From NCBI GenBank assembly GCA_010206265.1, contig VIQV01000029.1:206122-270121 (forward strand): DNA of 64,000 nt, given 5' to 3'. A model generated the notes under the pieces. That model ran no database searches. It worked only from the letters and a program-made list of their open reading frames with translations, and was not told where the DNA came from. The position numbers and the translations under genes were made by a program. Positions within the stretch are counted from its first letter, which is position 1, and the number at the start of each line of letters is the position of its first letter. Shown here one piece after another: positions 18,384 through 24,808 of the stretch. This DNA comes from Lachnospiraceae bacterium MD329 (lineage in GTDB: Bacteria > Bacillota > Clostridia > UBA1381).

Positions 18384-18518
18384 ATTAGATAGGTATTTTT
18401 GTTTTATGATAAAAACGCTTACTTCGTTTTTAATGCTTATCTAAATTAAGCTTTAATTATGTTTCGCGACATCGAAATAATGCGTTTTTTATGCGTTGCT
18501 TGAGCAACGCATTTTTTA
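18384..18518 (+). ncRNA. Predicted structured RNA A1
   Basis: About 135 bases. The 5' arm TTAGATAGGTATT (18385-18397) pairs fully, with two G-T pairs, to AATGCTTATCTAA (18432-18444). An inner hairpin is AAAAACG/CGTTTTT (18411-18417 and 18425-18431). It ends in the intrinsic terminator ATGCGTTGC-TTGA-GCAACGCAT plus T-run (18491-18517). No reading frame with a ribosome binding site lies inside. It has the design of the other four predicted RNAs but shares little stem sequence. Function unknown. Confidence 0.6.
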
Positions 18519-18519
18519 T

Positions 18520-18548
18520 TTGACAAAAAATAGAAAGCGTGTTATAAT
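18520..18548 (+). promoter_or_regulatory. Promoter of predicted RNA A2
   Basis: TTGACA (18520-18525) and TATAAT (18543-18548) are 17 bases apart. The context GTGTTATAATAAT is repeated in loci B and C. Confidence 0.72.
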
Positions 18549-18553
18549 AATTG

Positions 18554-18732
18554 TGCATTACAGAAAAATATATTTACACAGTGTTTATGTTTAGTAAAAA
18601 ACATAGGCTTTGGTTTGCTATATTTATTTTAAACATAGTGTAGATATATACTGTAGAATTATATAGTCTGTAATGCAACAAAAATTGAAGCCGTGTTGTT
18701 TTTTTATGCACGGTTTCAACCGTGCATTTTTT
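18554..18732 (+). ncRNA. Predicted structured RNA A2
   Basis: About 179 bases. TGCATTACAGA (18554-18564) pairs perfectly with TCTGTAATGCA (18667-18677). Inside, TATATTTACAC (18569-18579) pairs with GTGTAGATATA (18638-18648) and TGTTTA (18582-18587) with TAAACA (18630-18635). The apical part holds ACATAGGCTTTG (18601-18612), also found exactly in RNA B1 and partly in C1. After the closed domain come TTGAAGCCGTGTTG and the terminator ATGCACGGTT-TC-AACCGTGCAT plus T-run (18706-18732). A long, nested, perfectly closed stem with its own promoter and terminator points to a small RNA gene. Its role is unknown. Confidence 0.65.
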
Positions 18733-18737
18733 ATTGC

Positions 18738-18850
18738 AAAGGAGGGCAGAGAACGTAAGTATGTCGGCTTACATTACAATTGAATATAGAAATTTTATTA
18801 AATTTGTGTAGCATTGAACCCCCGTTTATAAAACGGGGGTTCTCTCTTGC
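18738..18850 (+). repeat. Conserved core, copy A
   Basis: The first 55 bases (from AAAGGAGGGCAGAG at 18738 to 18792) are identical to copy C and the first 49 are identical to copy B. GTAAG and CTTAC can form a small stem. The 3' part carries GCATTGAACCCCCG and the perfect 12-base-pair hairpin GAACCCCCGTTT/AAACGGGGGTTC (18816-18842). Unlike copies B and C, this copy lacks the terminal TCTGCCCTCC that would pair with GGAGGGCAGA, so it looks 3'-truncated. The GC-rich hairpin resembles ends of IS200/IS605-type elements, which is inference only. Confidence 0.7.
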
Positions 18851-18874
18851 TAAAATATTTAATTGTAGTTTTTA

Positions 18875-19420
18875 TTATAATACCGCTTCCCACAATTCGG
18901 GGTGAGGATTTGCAATAACCTCGGTATTAATCAAAACACCCTGTTCCGACGCAATCCTTGCACCTGCCTCAACGCCTGCCTTAACGTCTGCAACGTCGCC
19001 TGTCATTGAAACAAAGCACTTACCTGCCATACCGCGCGCAACACGAACTTCTATAAGCTCAATATCGCCCGACTTAACAGCCGCGTCCGCCGCCTCAATT
19101 GCACTTGCGGCAGTAAATGTTTCAACAATACCGAACGCTTTTTTTTCTTTCACGTCAGCCGTTCCGCATATTGCCTCAAACACGTTTTCACCAAGATTAC
19201 CGATTACAAATTTATCTATAAGCGCATCCTCTGCAACCATTTCCGCACGGTCAACCGCCGCGTGTATAGCCGAAAGCTCACCGCCTACTATCGTAACAAA
19301 CTTACCAGGACAAACCGAACCTGAGCTTATCAGTATTACGCCTGCACTTTTCAGCATTTCATCAGTTACAACAACGCCTTTTGATACGTTTTTAACTTCA
19401 ACCAAACCTATTGAATTCAT
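18875..19420 (-). CDS. BMC trimeric shell protein with Fe-S pore motif (PduT-like)
   Basis: A 181-residue protein with two BMC domains in tandem: residues 1-90 and about 94-181 (KKAFGIVETFTAASAIEAAD). Two-domain proteins of this type form trimers in the flat faces of microcompartment shells. The segment SVCPGKF (Cys37) matches the pore loop of PduT, where three cysteines hold a [4Fe-4S] cluster at the trimer centre. Together with the PduS-like protein encoded 36 bases upstream, it could move electrons across the shell. It is the last gene of the BMC operon. AAAGGAA precedes the ATG. Confidence 0.88.
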   Translation of the reverse strand: MNSIGLVEVKNVSKGVVVTDEMLKSAGVILISSGSVCPGKFVTIVGGELSAIHAAVDRAEMVAEDALIDKFVIGNLGENVFEAICGTADVKEKKAFGIVETFTAASAIEAADAAVKSGDIELIEVRVARGMAGKCFVSMTGDVADVKAGVEAGARIASEQGVLINTEVIANPHPELWEAVL

Positions 19421-19456
19421 ACTTTTTCGTTCCTTTCTATATGGAAATACAGCAGA

Positions 19457-20791
19457 TTATTTTTCTATGATAACAAATCTATCATTGATTTCTGTAACCT
19501 TACCGTTAATACTTGCGTGCATAGTAGTACCTAAATCCTCATATGCTGTCTGTGCTACCACATCGCCTGCTTTAACTTTTGCGCCTACTTTAACCGTAGC
19601 TGACGCAGGCTTACCAACGTGCTGTTTTAACTCTATATATACCTTATTAGGTTTAAAGTCCATATATTTTCTCTCAACGCCCGACTTAACATATTTTCTT
19701 ATACCAAGTCTGTCAATAAGCACTGATGAGGATACAAGTCTTGACGCTCTTTCCTCGCGCACTTTTTCGGGCGCCTTATTATTCTGACGTCTTAGTCCCT
19801 GTCTGCCGAGCTGACCTTTAACCTCCATAGAAATTGCCTGAGGGTCAAGCATTTGCTGACATCCGATTACCGTACAAACACCGCAGCCGCAGCAAAGAGC
19901 TGACTGTAAAAAGCTTTCCGCGTCGTTTACCTCACTATGTGATGCTGCACGGACTGTTTTATGTACCTGTATATCGTAGCCCAGAAGATTTCTCGGACAC
20001 ATATCAGAACACATTGTACAATTACAGCAAGCCGCCGAGGCTCGCTTTAATGTCATTGACATTGGGCGTTTCTTACGCTGAATTATTGAGTGTGTAACAG
20101 GGAAAATAAGAAGTCCCTTAGTTGTTTTTGTAACAACGTCATTTTCAATGTCAACCAGCTTACCCATCATAGGTCCGCCGTTTATAACCTCTTTTCCTTC
20201 GAGGTCGCCGTAACCTGCCGCCTCAAGAAGTTCCTTGATTTTCATACCGACAGGGGCTTTAATTGTAATATCCTCTTTGGTATCACCGCCGATTGTTATA
20301 TACTTTTGTATTACAGGCTCACCTCTTGTAACAGCGCAATGAATGTTATAAACCGTTTCAACGTTAATAACCATTACTCCCACCATTACGGGAATTGCGC
20401 CTTCGGGAATTATTTTACCCGTCGTTTCATATGTAAGTACAACCTCGTCGCCTGCAGGATAAATATCAGGAATTTCCTTGATTTTTACTTTTGTTCCAGC
20501 AAGTGAGGCAACAATTTTTTTGTCCAAAAGGTGCATATTCTTACCCTTAATTCCGATAATAGCTTCATCTGCGCCCATTACGTCTATAAGAATATTAAGC
20601 GTGTCAACAAGCGCCTGTAAATGGTGCTCCAGCAAATGATGGTCAACCATCATAAGCGGTTCACATTCAGCCGCGTTAACTATAATCTGCTTTACCTTAT
20701 CCGAAAACTTCCTGTGTGTAGGAAAGCCTGCGCCGCCTGCGCCGACAATACCTGCGTCATACACAATTTTTTGAAGTTCCTCAAATGTCAT
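19457..20791 (-). CDS. PduS-like flavo-iron-sulfur electron-transfer protein (RnfC family)
   Basis: A 444-residue protein with the RnfC/complex I 51-kDa fold. The N-terminus has the glycine-rich nucleotide motif GIVGAGGAGFPTHRK (about 14-28). A SLBB-like region follows, then two four-cysteine clusters: CCNCTMCSDMCP and CCGCGVCTVIGC (about 255-310). The C-terminal part (GKPASATVKVGAKVKAGDVV) is the barrel-like domain of RnfC proteins. PduS oxidises NADH and was proposed to reduce corrinoids in B12-dependent Pdu compartments. No B12 enzyme is encoded here, so a general NADH recycling role paired with the PduT-like protein is more likely. Confidence 0.86.
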   Translation of the reverse strand: MTFEELQKIVYDAGIVGAGGAGFPTHRKFSDKVKQIIVNAAECEPLMMVDHHLLEHHLQALVDTLNILIDVMGADEAIIGIKGKNMHLLDKKIVASLAGTKVKIKEIPDIYPAGDEVVLTYETTGKIIPEGAIPVMVGVMVINVETVYNIHCAVTRGEPVIQKYITIGGDTKEDITIKAPVGMKIKELLEAAGYGDLEGKEVINGGPMMGKLVDIENDVVTKTTKGLLIFPVTHSIIQRKKRPMSMTLKRASAACCNCTMCSDMCPRNLLGYDIQVHKTVRAASHSEVNDAESFLQSALCCGCGVCTVIGCQQMLDPQAISMEVKGQLGRQGLRRQNNKAPEKVREERASRLVSSSVLIDRLGIRKYVKSGVERKYMDFKPNKVYIELKQHVGKPASATVKVGAKVKAGDVVAQTAYEDLGTTMHASINGKVTEINDRFVIIEK

Positions 20792-20902
20792 ACCGCTTCC
20801 TCCTAAAATAGCGTAAATTCACGCTTTATAATTTGTAGTAAATTTAAGACTGAAATACTCTATTATATAAGTGTACTTCAAGTTCTGCAAAACAAGTTAA
20901 AC

Positions 20903-21163
20903 TTAACATTGTTTTTCGTCAAGAATACCGACAATTGTCGCATCAACAGGCACATCTTCTTTGCCGAGCGCCTTACGCGCGCCTGAACCTGTCGCAATAA
21001 TAACATCTTCGCCCATACCGGCTCCGACACCATCTACCGCAACAAGAAATTTATCGACAAGCTGCCTATTTTCAATACATTGCACAAGCATAAACTTATA
21101 CCCCACAAGACCCTCAAGCTTATGCGTTGAAACAACGCTCCCATATACTCTTCCAATAATCAT
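20903..21163 (-). CDS. BMC vertex protein (EutN/CcmL family)
   Basis: An 86-residue protein beginning MIIGRVYGSVVSTHKLEGL, with FLVAVDGVGAGMGEDVIIATGSGARKA, the signature of the pentameric BMC vertex family. Pentamers cap the twelve corners of the polyhedral shell. The start at ATG 21163 is preferred over an in-frame ATG at 21196, because AGAAGGA precedes it and the family begins at this methionine. It lies 39 bases after pduL. Confidence 0.93.
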   Translation of the reverse strand: MIIGRVYGSVVSTHKLEGLVGYKFMLVQCIENRQLVDKFLVAVDGVGAGMGEDVIIATGSGARKALGKEDVPVDATIVGILDEKQC

Positions 21164-21202
21164 ATTATCAATCCTTCTATTACGCATACCGCGCAATATG
21201 GT

Positions 21203-21841
21203 CTATTTTTCTAAAATCACAACTCTGTCGCCTGTTTTAATTGCACAGGCATTTGCATCATCAGTATCGATGTGCATTTCCGTGTTAAAGTCTTCTCTTA
21301 CTCTCACTTGTACGTTATAGAAACGTGTCGGTTTTGAGTTCTGGATTTCGACATCAACTATGTCATTATCTTTAATTCCGTATCTCTCCGCATCTGACGG
21401 AGTCATATGTATATGCCGGTTTGCGATAATACAGCATTCATTCAAAAACACGCTGCCTTTCGGACCGACAAGCGCCATAGGCGCACTGCCCTTAAGTTCT
21501 CCCGACGGACGAACAGGCGGACTTACCTTCAATTTAAATGTATCTGTTCTTGACACTTCTACCTGTGATTCTTTTCTGACAGGCCCCAGAACACGCACTC
21601 CCTCAATAGTACGGAGTGACGGACTTACAAGTGTCACACATTCCTCTGCGGCAAACTGGTCACCCATAAGTATTTTTTTCACCGTCAGCTTATGTCCTTC
21701 ACCGAAGAGAGTTTCCAAATCTTTCTGCGACAAATGAACGTGCCTTGCTGACACGCCTACTTTAATACCATTACTGTCATCTTTCTGTTTTAAGATATCC
21801 ACAACTGTTTTAACGATTATATCCTGCAAATTGTTATCCAT
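21203..21841 (-). CDS. pduL: Phosphotransacylase PduL with N-terminal encapsulation peptide
   Basis: PduL moves an acyl group from CoA to phosphate, giving acyl-phosphate and free CoA inside the compartment. Metal-ligand motifs are ARHVHLS (His34 and His36) and NRHIHMTP (about 143-150), with GDQFAAEECVTLVSP and RPSGELKGSAPMALVGPKGS between. Residues 2-20 (NNLQDIIVKTVVDILKQK) form an amphipathic helix typical of an encapsulation peptide, separated from the core by a short linker. Length is 212 residues. GAGGGG precedes the ATG. The acyl group would be lactyl or propionyl depending on the true pathway. Confidence 0.93.
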   Translation of the reverse strand: MDNNLQDIIVKTVVDILKQKDDSNGIKVGVSARHVHLSQKDLETLFGEGHKLTVKKILMGDQFAAEECVTLVSPSLRTIEGVRVLGPVRKESQVEVSRTDTFKLKVSPPVRPSGELKGSAPMALVGPKGSVFLNECCIIANRHIHMTPSDAERYGIKDNDIVDVEIQNSKPTRFYNVQVRVREDFNTEMHIDTDDANACAIKTGDRVVILEK

Positions 21842-21872
21842 TTTTATACCCCTCCAGAGGTGTTTTCCCTAT

Positions 21873-21897
21873 TGCGGGAGAGCCGCACCCTCCCGCA
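21873..21897 (-). other. Intra-operon hairpin between a shell gene and pduL
   Basis: TGCGGGAG and CTCCCGCA form a perfect 8-base-pair stem with a 9-base loop, in the 116-base gap downstream of the BMC-H gene at 21958. No T-run follows on the reverse strand. It could stabilise the 3' end of shell-protein mRNA or partly limit read-through. Confidence 0.5.
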
Positions 21898-21957
21898 TAA
21901 AGGAAATCATTCAGTAAAGTATTCTTATGTAAGGTCACACAAGAATTTCTGCCCGAA

Positions 21958-22233
21958 TTAAACAGTCGGCAAAATCTTTTCTACGTCGTTATGCGGACGC
22001 GGAATAACGTGAACTGATACCAATTCACCAAGTCTTGAACCTGCTGCTGCGCCTGCATCTGTTGCAGCCTGAACTGCGCCAACGTCACCTCTAACCATTA
22101 CTGTTACAAGACCTGAACCGATTCTTTCTGTACCGATTAGTGTTACGTTTGCTGCCTTAACCATTGCATCTGCTGCTTCGATTGCTGCAACAAGACCTCT
22201 TGTTTCCACCATACCTAATGCTTCTACTGCCAT
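21958..22233 (-). CDS. BMC hexameric shell protein (PduA/EutM-like)
   Basis: A 91-residue single BMC domain. It begins [20 protein letters not shown] and contains [20 protein letters not shown], with ERIGSG matching the pore loop of canonical BMC-H proteins, and ends [16 protein letters not shown]. Hexamers tile the shell facets. AGGAGG lies 8 bases before the ATG. It is very similar to the BMC-H protein encoded at 22767 and both have the standard pore, so these are probably the main facet proteins. Confidence 0.95.
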   Translation of the reverse strand: MAVEALGMVETRGLVAAIEAADAMVKAANVTLIGTERIGSGLVTVMVRGDVGAVQAATDAGAAAGSRLGELVSVHVIPRPHNDVEKILPTV

Positions 22234-22320
22234 TTTGTTTTCCTCCTATTTTTTCTTGGGCTATGCCCTTTTTTACTTTTTTTATTTATCTAAAGCGTTT
22301 AACGCGTTAGAACAATTTAA

Positions 22321-22752
22321 TTAATTTGTTTTCTTCGGACGGCCTCTTTTTGCTGCCGCTGAAGTTGTTTTTTTCGTCGTTTTTGACGCTGACTTCGACG
22401 TAGTTTTCGCCGCCGTCTTTGCCGGAGTTGCTCCGACGTGTGTTCCTGCAATTTCTGAATTAGGAGTTTTATCCTCCTCTTCAAGATGCAGGAATTTTAA
22501 AATCTCACTATGAGGTCTTGCGATAACCTGTGACGCCTTTAAACAATTACACTGTCTGGCTCTTGCCGCACCTGCGTCTACCGCCGCTTTAACCGACGTT
22601 AATTCACCGCGTACAACAATTGTTACAAGTCTGCCGCCAAGCTTACGCTCTGTCGCAACAAACTCAACCTCAGCCGCTTTTAACATATCGTCAAGCATTA
22701 TAATTGCGTTTCCAAGCGCGCTGACCTCAACTAAACCTAATGAATATTCCAT
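22321..22752 (-). CDS. BMC shell protein with basic, AT-hook-like C-terminal tail
   Basis: A 143-residue protein. Residues 1-90 are a BMC domain (SLGLVEVSALGNAIIMLDDM, ERKLGGRLVTIVVRGELTSV, KASQVIARPHSEILKFL). The last 45 residues are a low-complexity tail of Lys, Thr, Ala and Ser ending KRGRPKKTN, which contains the RGRP core of an AT-hook. The BMC part resembles PduK-type proteins, which also carry C-terminal extensions, but I see no Fe-S ligand set in this tail. A tail of this charge could bind nucleic acid, cargo or other shell tiles. The gene lies 14 bases downstream of the BMC-H gene at 22767. Confidence 0.87.
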   Translation of the reverse strand: MEYSLGLVEVSALGNAIIMLDDMLKAAEVEFVATERKLGGRLVTIVVRGELTSVKAAVDAGAARARQCNCLKASQVIARPHSEILKFLHLEEEDKTPNSEIAGTHVGATPAKTAAKTTSKSASKTTKKTTSAAAKRGRPKKTN

Positions 22753-22766
22753 TATACTACCTCCCC

Positions 22767-23036
22767 TTATATTGAAGGCAGGATTTTGGCTACGTCATCG
22801 TGAGGACGTGGAATAACGTGTACGGCGTACACCTCTCCGATTTCCTTCGCTACCGCCTCTCCCGCTTTAACAGCGGCAGTCACGGCGTCTACGTCGCCTT
22901 CAATCACTACATTTACAAGTCCGGAACCGATTTTTTCCGTACCCACTACCCATACATCAGCAGCTTTGGTCATAGCGTCAGAGGCTTCAATAGATGCAGT
23001 AAGACTTCGTGTTTCAATAAATCCAAGTGCTTTCAT
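22767..23036 (-). CDS. BMC hexameric shell protein (PduA/EutM-like)
   Basis: An 89-residue BMC-H protein beginning [20 protein letters not shown], with [17 protein letters not shown] and the ending [18 protein letters not shown]. The pore loop EKIGSG is canonical. ATG 23036 was chosen because AAGGAAGG precedes it and the family starts here. An upstream in-frame start at 23060 would overlap that site. It is a paralogue of the product of 21958. Confidence 0.94.
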   Translation of the reverse strand: MKALGFIETRSLTASIEASDAMTKAADVWVVGTEKIGSGLVNVVIEGDVDAVTAAVKAGEAVAKEIGEVYAVHVIPRPHDDVAKILPSI

Positions 23037-23111
23037 TGAATTATTACCTTCCTTTCTCAATACCGCTATAAACTTTCACAAATCACAATACCGTGAAAAC
23101 TTATTTGGTAT

Positions 23112-23453
23112 TTACGCGTTATTGGGTATATGCCCAACCTTATCTCTGCCGACACTGGTTCTGTTCGCCATTTTCTGCGAATCGTCAGTAGGTCTTGCAA
23201 TTATATGTTTATTTATAAGTCCGGAAACCTTCTCAGCCGCCTCTGCCGCCGCGTCTACCGCTGCCGTAACAGCGCTGACACTGCCCTGTAACTTAACCGC
23301 CATAATCAGCGGTACTTCTACAGATTCAGCATTTGCAGGCTTGTTGGAGTCAATGGCAATTATCTTAACGTCCGCCGCTTTCGCCGCCGCGTCCGCCGCC
23401 GTTATTGCCGTAACAAATCCGAACATTTCAATAATTCCTATTGCTTCATTCAT
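23112..23453 (-). CDS. Divergent BMC-domain shell protein
   Basis: A 113-residue BMC-domain protein. It starts MNEAIGIIEMFGFVTAITAA and keeps the family ending HIIARPTDD. The usual pore segment is replaced by IDSNKPANAESVEVPLIMAV, which is longer and lacks the Ile-Gly-Ser-Gly loop, so its pore should differ in size and charge. A 24-residue polar C-terminal extension follows. AGGTGA precedes the ATG. It ends 10 bases from the alcohol dehydrogenase gene upstream. Confidence 0.85.
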   Translation of the reverse strand: MNEAIGIIEMFGFVTAITAADAAAKAADVKIIAIDSNKPANAESVEVPLIMAVKLQGSVSAVTAAVDAAAEAAEKVSGLINKHIIARPTDDSQKMANRTSVGRDKVGHIPNNA

Positions 23454-23463
23454 ATTCGTTCAC

Positions 23464-24696
23464 CTAAATTAAATCCTTGCGTACATATGCTATTTTAAGA
23501 CCTTTTTGTGCAAGGTTTGTTTCAAGCGCCTCGTTCATCTCCTCAAGCGGGAAACGGTGTGTAATCAATTCCTTGATAGGCAAACCGATTGCATTTGCTC
23601 TTTTCAGGAAATCAAACGTTGTTGCATAATCTCTCAGAGTATAAACCCAAGAACCCACAAGTGTTATTTCTTTCGAACAAAGGTCGAAATGCGGATTAAT
23701 TGTAGCATCTCCTCCGTTGATGAAGAATCCTAACTCACAAAGTCCGCCGCCGTTTCTGATGAACTTATATATATTCGCGTGAGCAACAGGCGAGCCTGTA
23801 CACTGGAATGCGAAATCAGCATAATAACCGCCGAACGCATCTTTTACAGCATCAGCAAGAGCATCAACACCCTTGTGATTCATAAAGTTTACTGTCTTAT
23901 CGGCGCCCATTCTCTTTGCAAATTCAAGACGCTGTTCGTTACCGTCAACAGCAACAATATTTTCAATACCCATTGTACGGAGAACCGCTATACAGATAAG
24001 ACCGATAGGACCACAGCCCTGAACAACAACTCTTGAATTAAATCTGAGAATATTTGTTGTCTTTGCTCTTTCAACTGCGTGTATCAAAACCGCACAAGGC
24101 TCAATAAGAATTCTTGAATCAAGGTCAAGATCGCTTACATTAAATACCGTAGAACCGCCTCTTATAAGAATATAATCGCCGTACCAGCCGTTTAAGTGAA
24201 TATCATCATCAGGCAAAAGCCCGTAAACGTCTGCACCGCCTACATTCTGTTTGTTAAGGTCAAACATTGTAATATCAGGATTGTCCTTAAATATCATACA
24301 GGTAACAACCTTATCTCCGATATTAAGCGGCTTGCCTGCGCTGTCGACTTTAACATTTTTACCCATCTTAACAATTTCGCCTGTGCCCTCGTGTCCGAGA
24401 ACAACAGGAATAAGCGAGAACGGGTCGTTCTTATACTCGTGAGCGTCGGTACCGCATACGCCACAGCCCTCAACCTTTACAAGTATATCGTCGTCGCCCA
24501 GCTCAGGAATCGGATATTCCTGTATTTCAAACTTTTTAAGTGCAGTCATCATTGCAACCTTAGCAGTTTTCGGGATTTCACCGCACGCGCTTTTAGCAGC
24601 GCTCTGCGTTTGAGGAGCAGCAGTTGATGTACCGCTCGTCATTTCCTGCAAAACCTGTGCGACAAGCTTTGCAACTTCGTTTTCATTTATTGTCAA
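23464..24696 (-). CDS. Zinc-type alcohol dehydrogenase with N-terminal encapsulation peptide
   Basis: A 410-residue medium-chain dehydrogenase. Residues 1-19 (TINENEVAKLVAQVLQEM) form an amphipathic encapsulation-peptide helix, followed by an Ala/Ser/Thr linker to about residue 40. Catalytic zinc ligands are expected in GCGVCGTDAHE, LGHEGTGE and LIEPCAVLIHA, and the NAD-binding fold has VVQGCGPIGLICIAV. The four-cysteine structural zinc loop of classical members is absent. It would reduce an aldehyde (lactaldehyde or propanal) to the alcohol, regenerating NAD. The start is TTG 24696, nine bases after GGAG. An in-frame TTG at 24705 overlaps the ribosome binding site. Confidence 0.88.
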   Translation of the reverse strand: MTINENEVAKLVAQVLQEMTSGTSTAAPQTQSAAKSACGEIPKTAKVAMMTALKKFEIQEYPIPELGDDDILVKVEGCGVCGTDAHEYKNDPFSLIPVVLGHEGTGEIVKMGKNVKVDSAGKPLNIGDKVVTCMIFKDNPDITMFDLNKQNVGGADVYGLLPDDDIHLNGWYGDYILIRGGSTVFNVSDLDLDSRILIEPCAVLIHAVERAKTTNILRFNSRVVVQGCGPIGLICIAVLRTMGIENIVAVDGNEQRLEFAKRMGADKTVNFMNHKGVDALADAVKDAFGGYYADFAFQCTGSPVAHANIYKFIRNGGGLCELGFFINGGDATINPHFDLCSKEITLVGSWVYTLRDYATTFDFLKRANAIGLPIKELITHRFPLEEMNEALETNLAQKGLKIAYVRKDLI

Positions 24697-24808
24697 TGAT
24701 ATCAACTCCTTTTCTTTTTATTGTAGTTTGCCCATAAATAACCGTTTAAGTCGTTATTTCCCTTGTACGGAAAAACACAATTATCTGCAAACATTTATAC
24801 ATCTTACA

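Larger units (their letters stand above)
18342..18874 (+). other. Non-coding locus A: two RNA genes plus conserved core
   Basis: This 533-base gap between asnB and the BMC operon has no supported protein gene. It holds, all on the forward strand, two promoter-RNA-terminator units (about 18384-18518 and 18554-18732) and then a 113-base core (18738-18850) shared with loci at 39859-39978 and 52937-53063. The RNA units are described separately. Confidence 0.75.

Noticed and set aside
18554..18732. 6S RNA as an explanation of the predicted RNAs
   Set aside because: A long closed stem with inner loops is 6S-like, but five diverse copies in 64 kb linked to a repeated core do not fit a 6S gene, and I could not see a clear 6S consensus. 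It remains to be excluded with Infernal.
18761..18811. Short reading frame beginning MSAYITIEYR inside the conserved core
   Set aside because: It starts the same way in cores A, B and C, but after 8 to 10 residues the three copies diverge in length and sequence: B stops after eight residues, A after sixteen, and C runs on through the hairpin. The AAAGGAGG is about 15 bases from the ATG. The conservation is better explained at nucleotide level.
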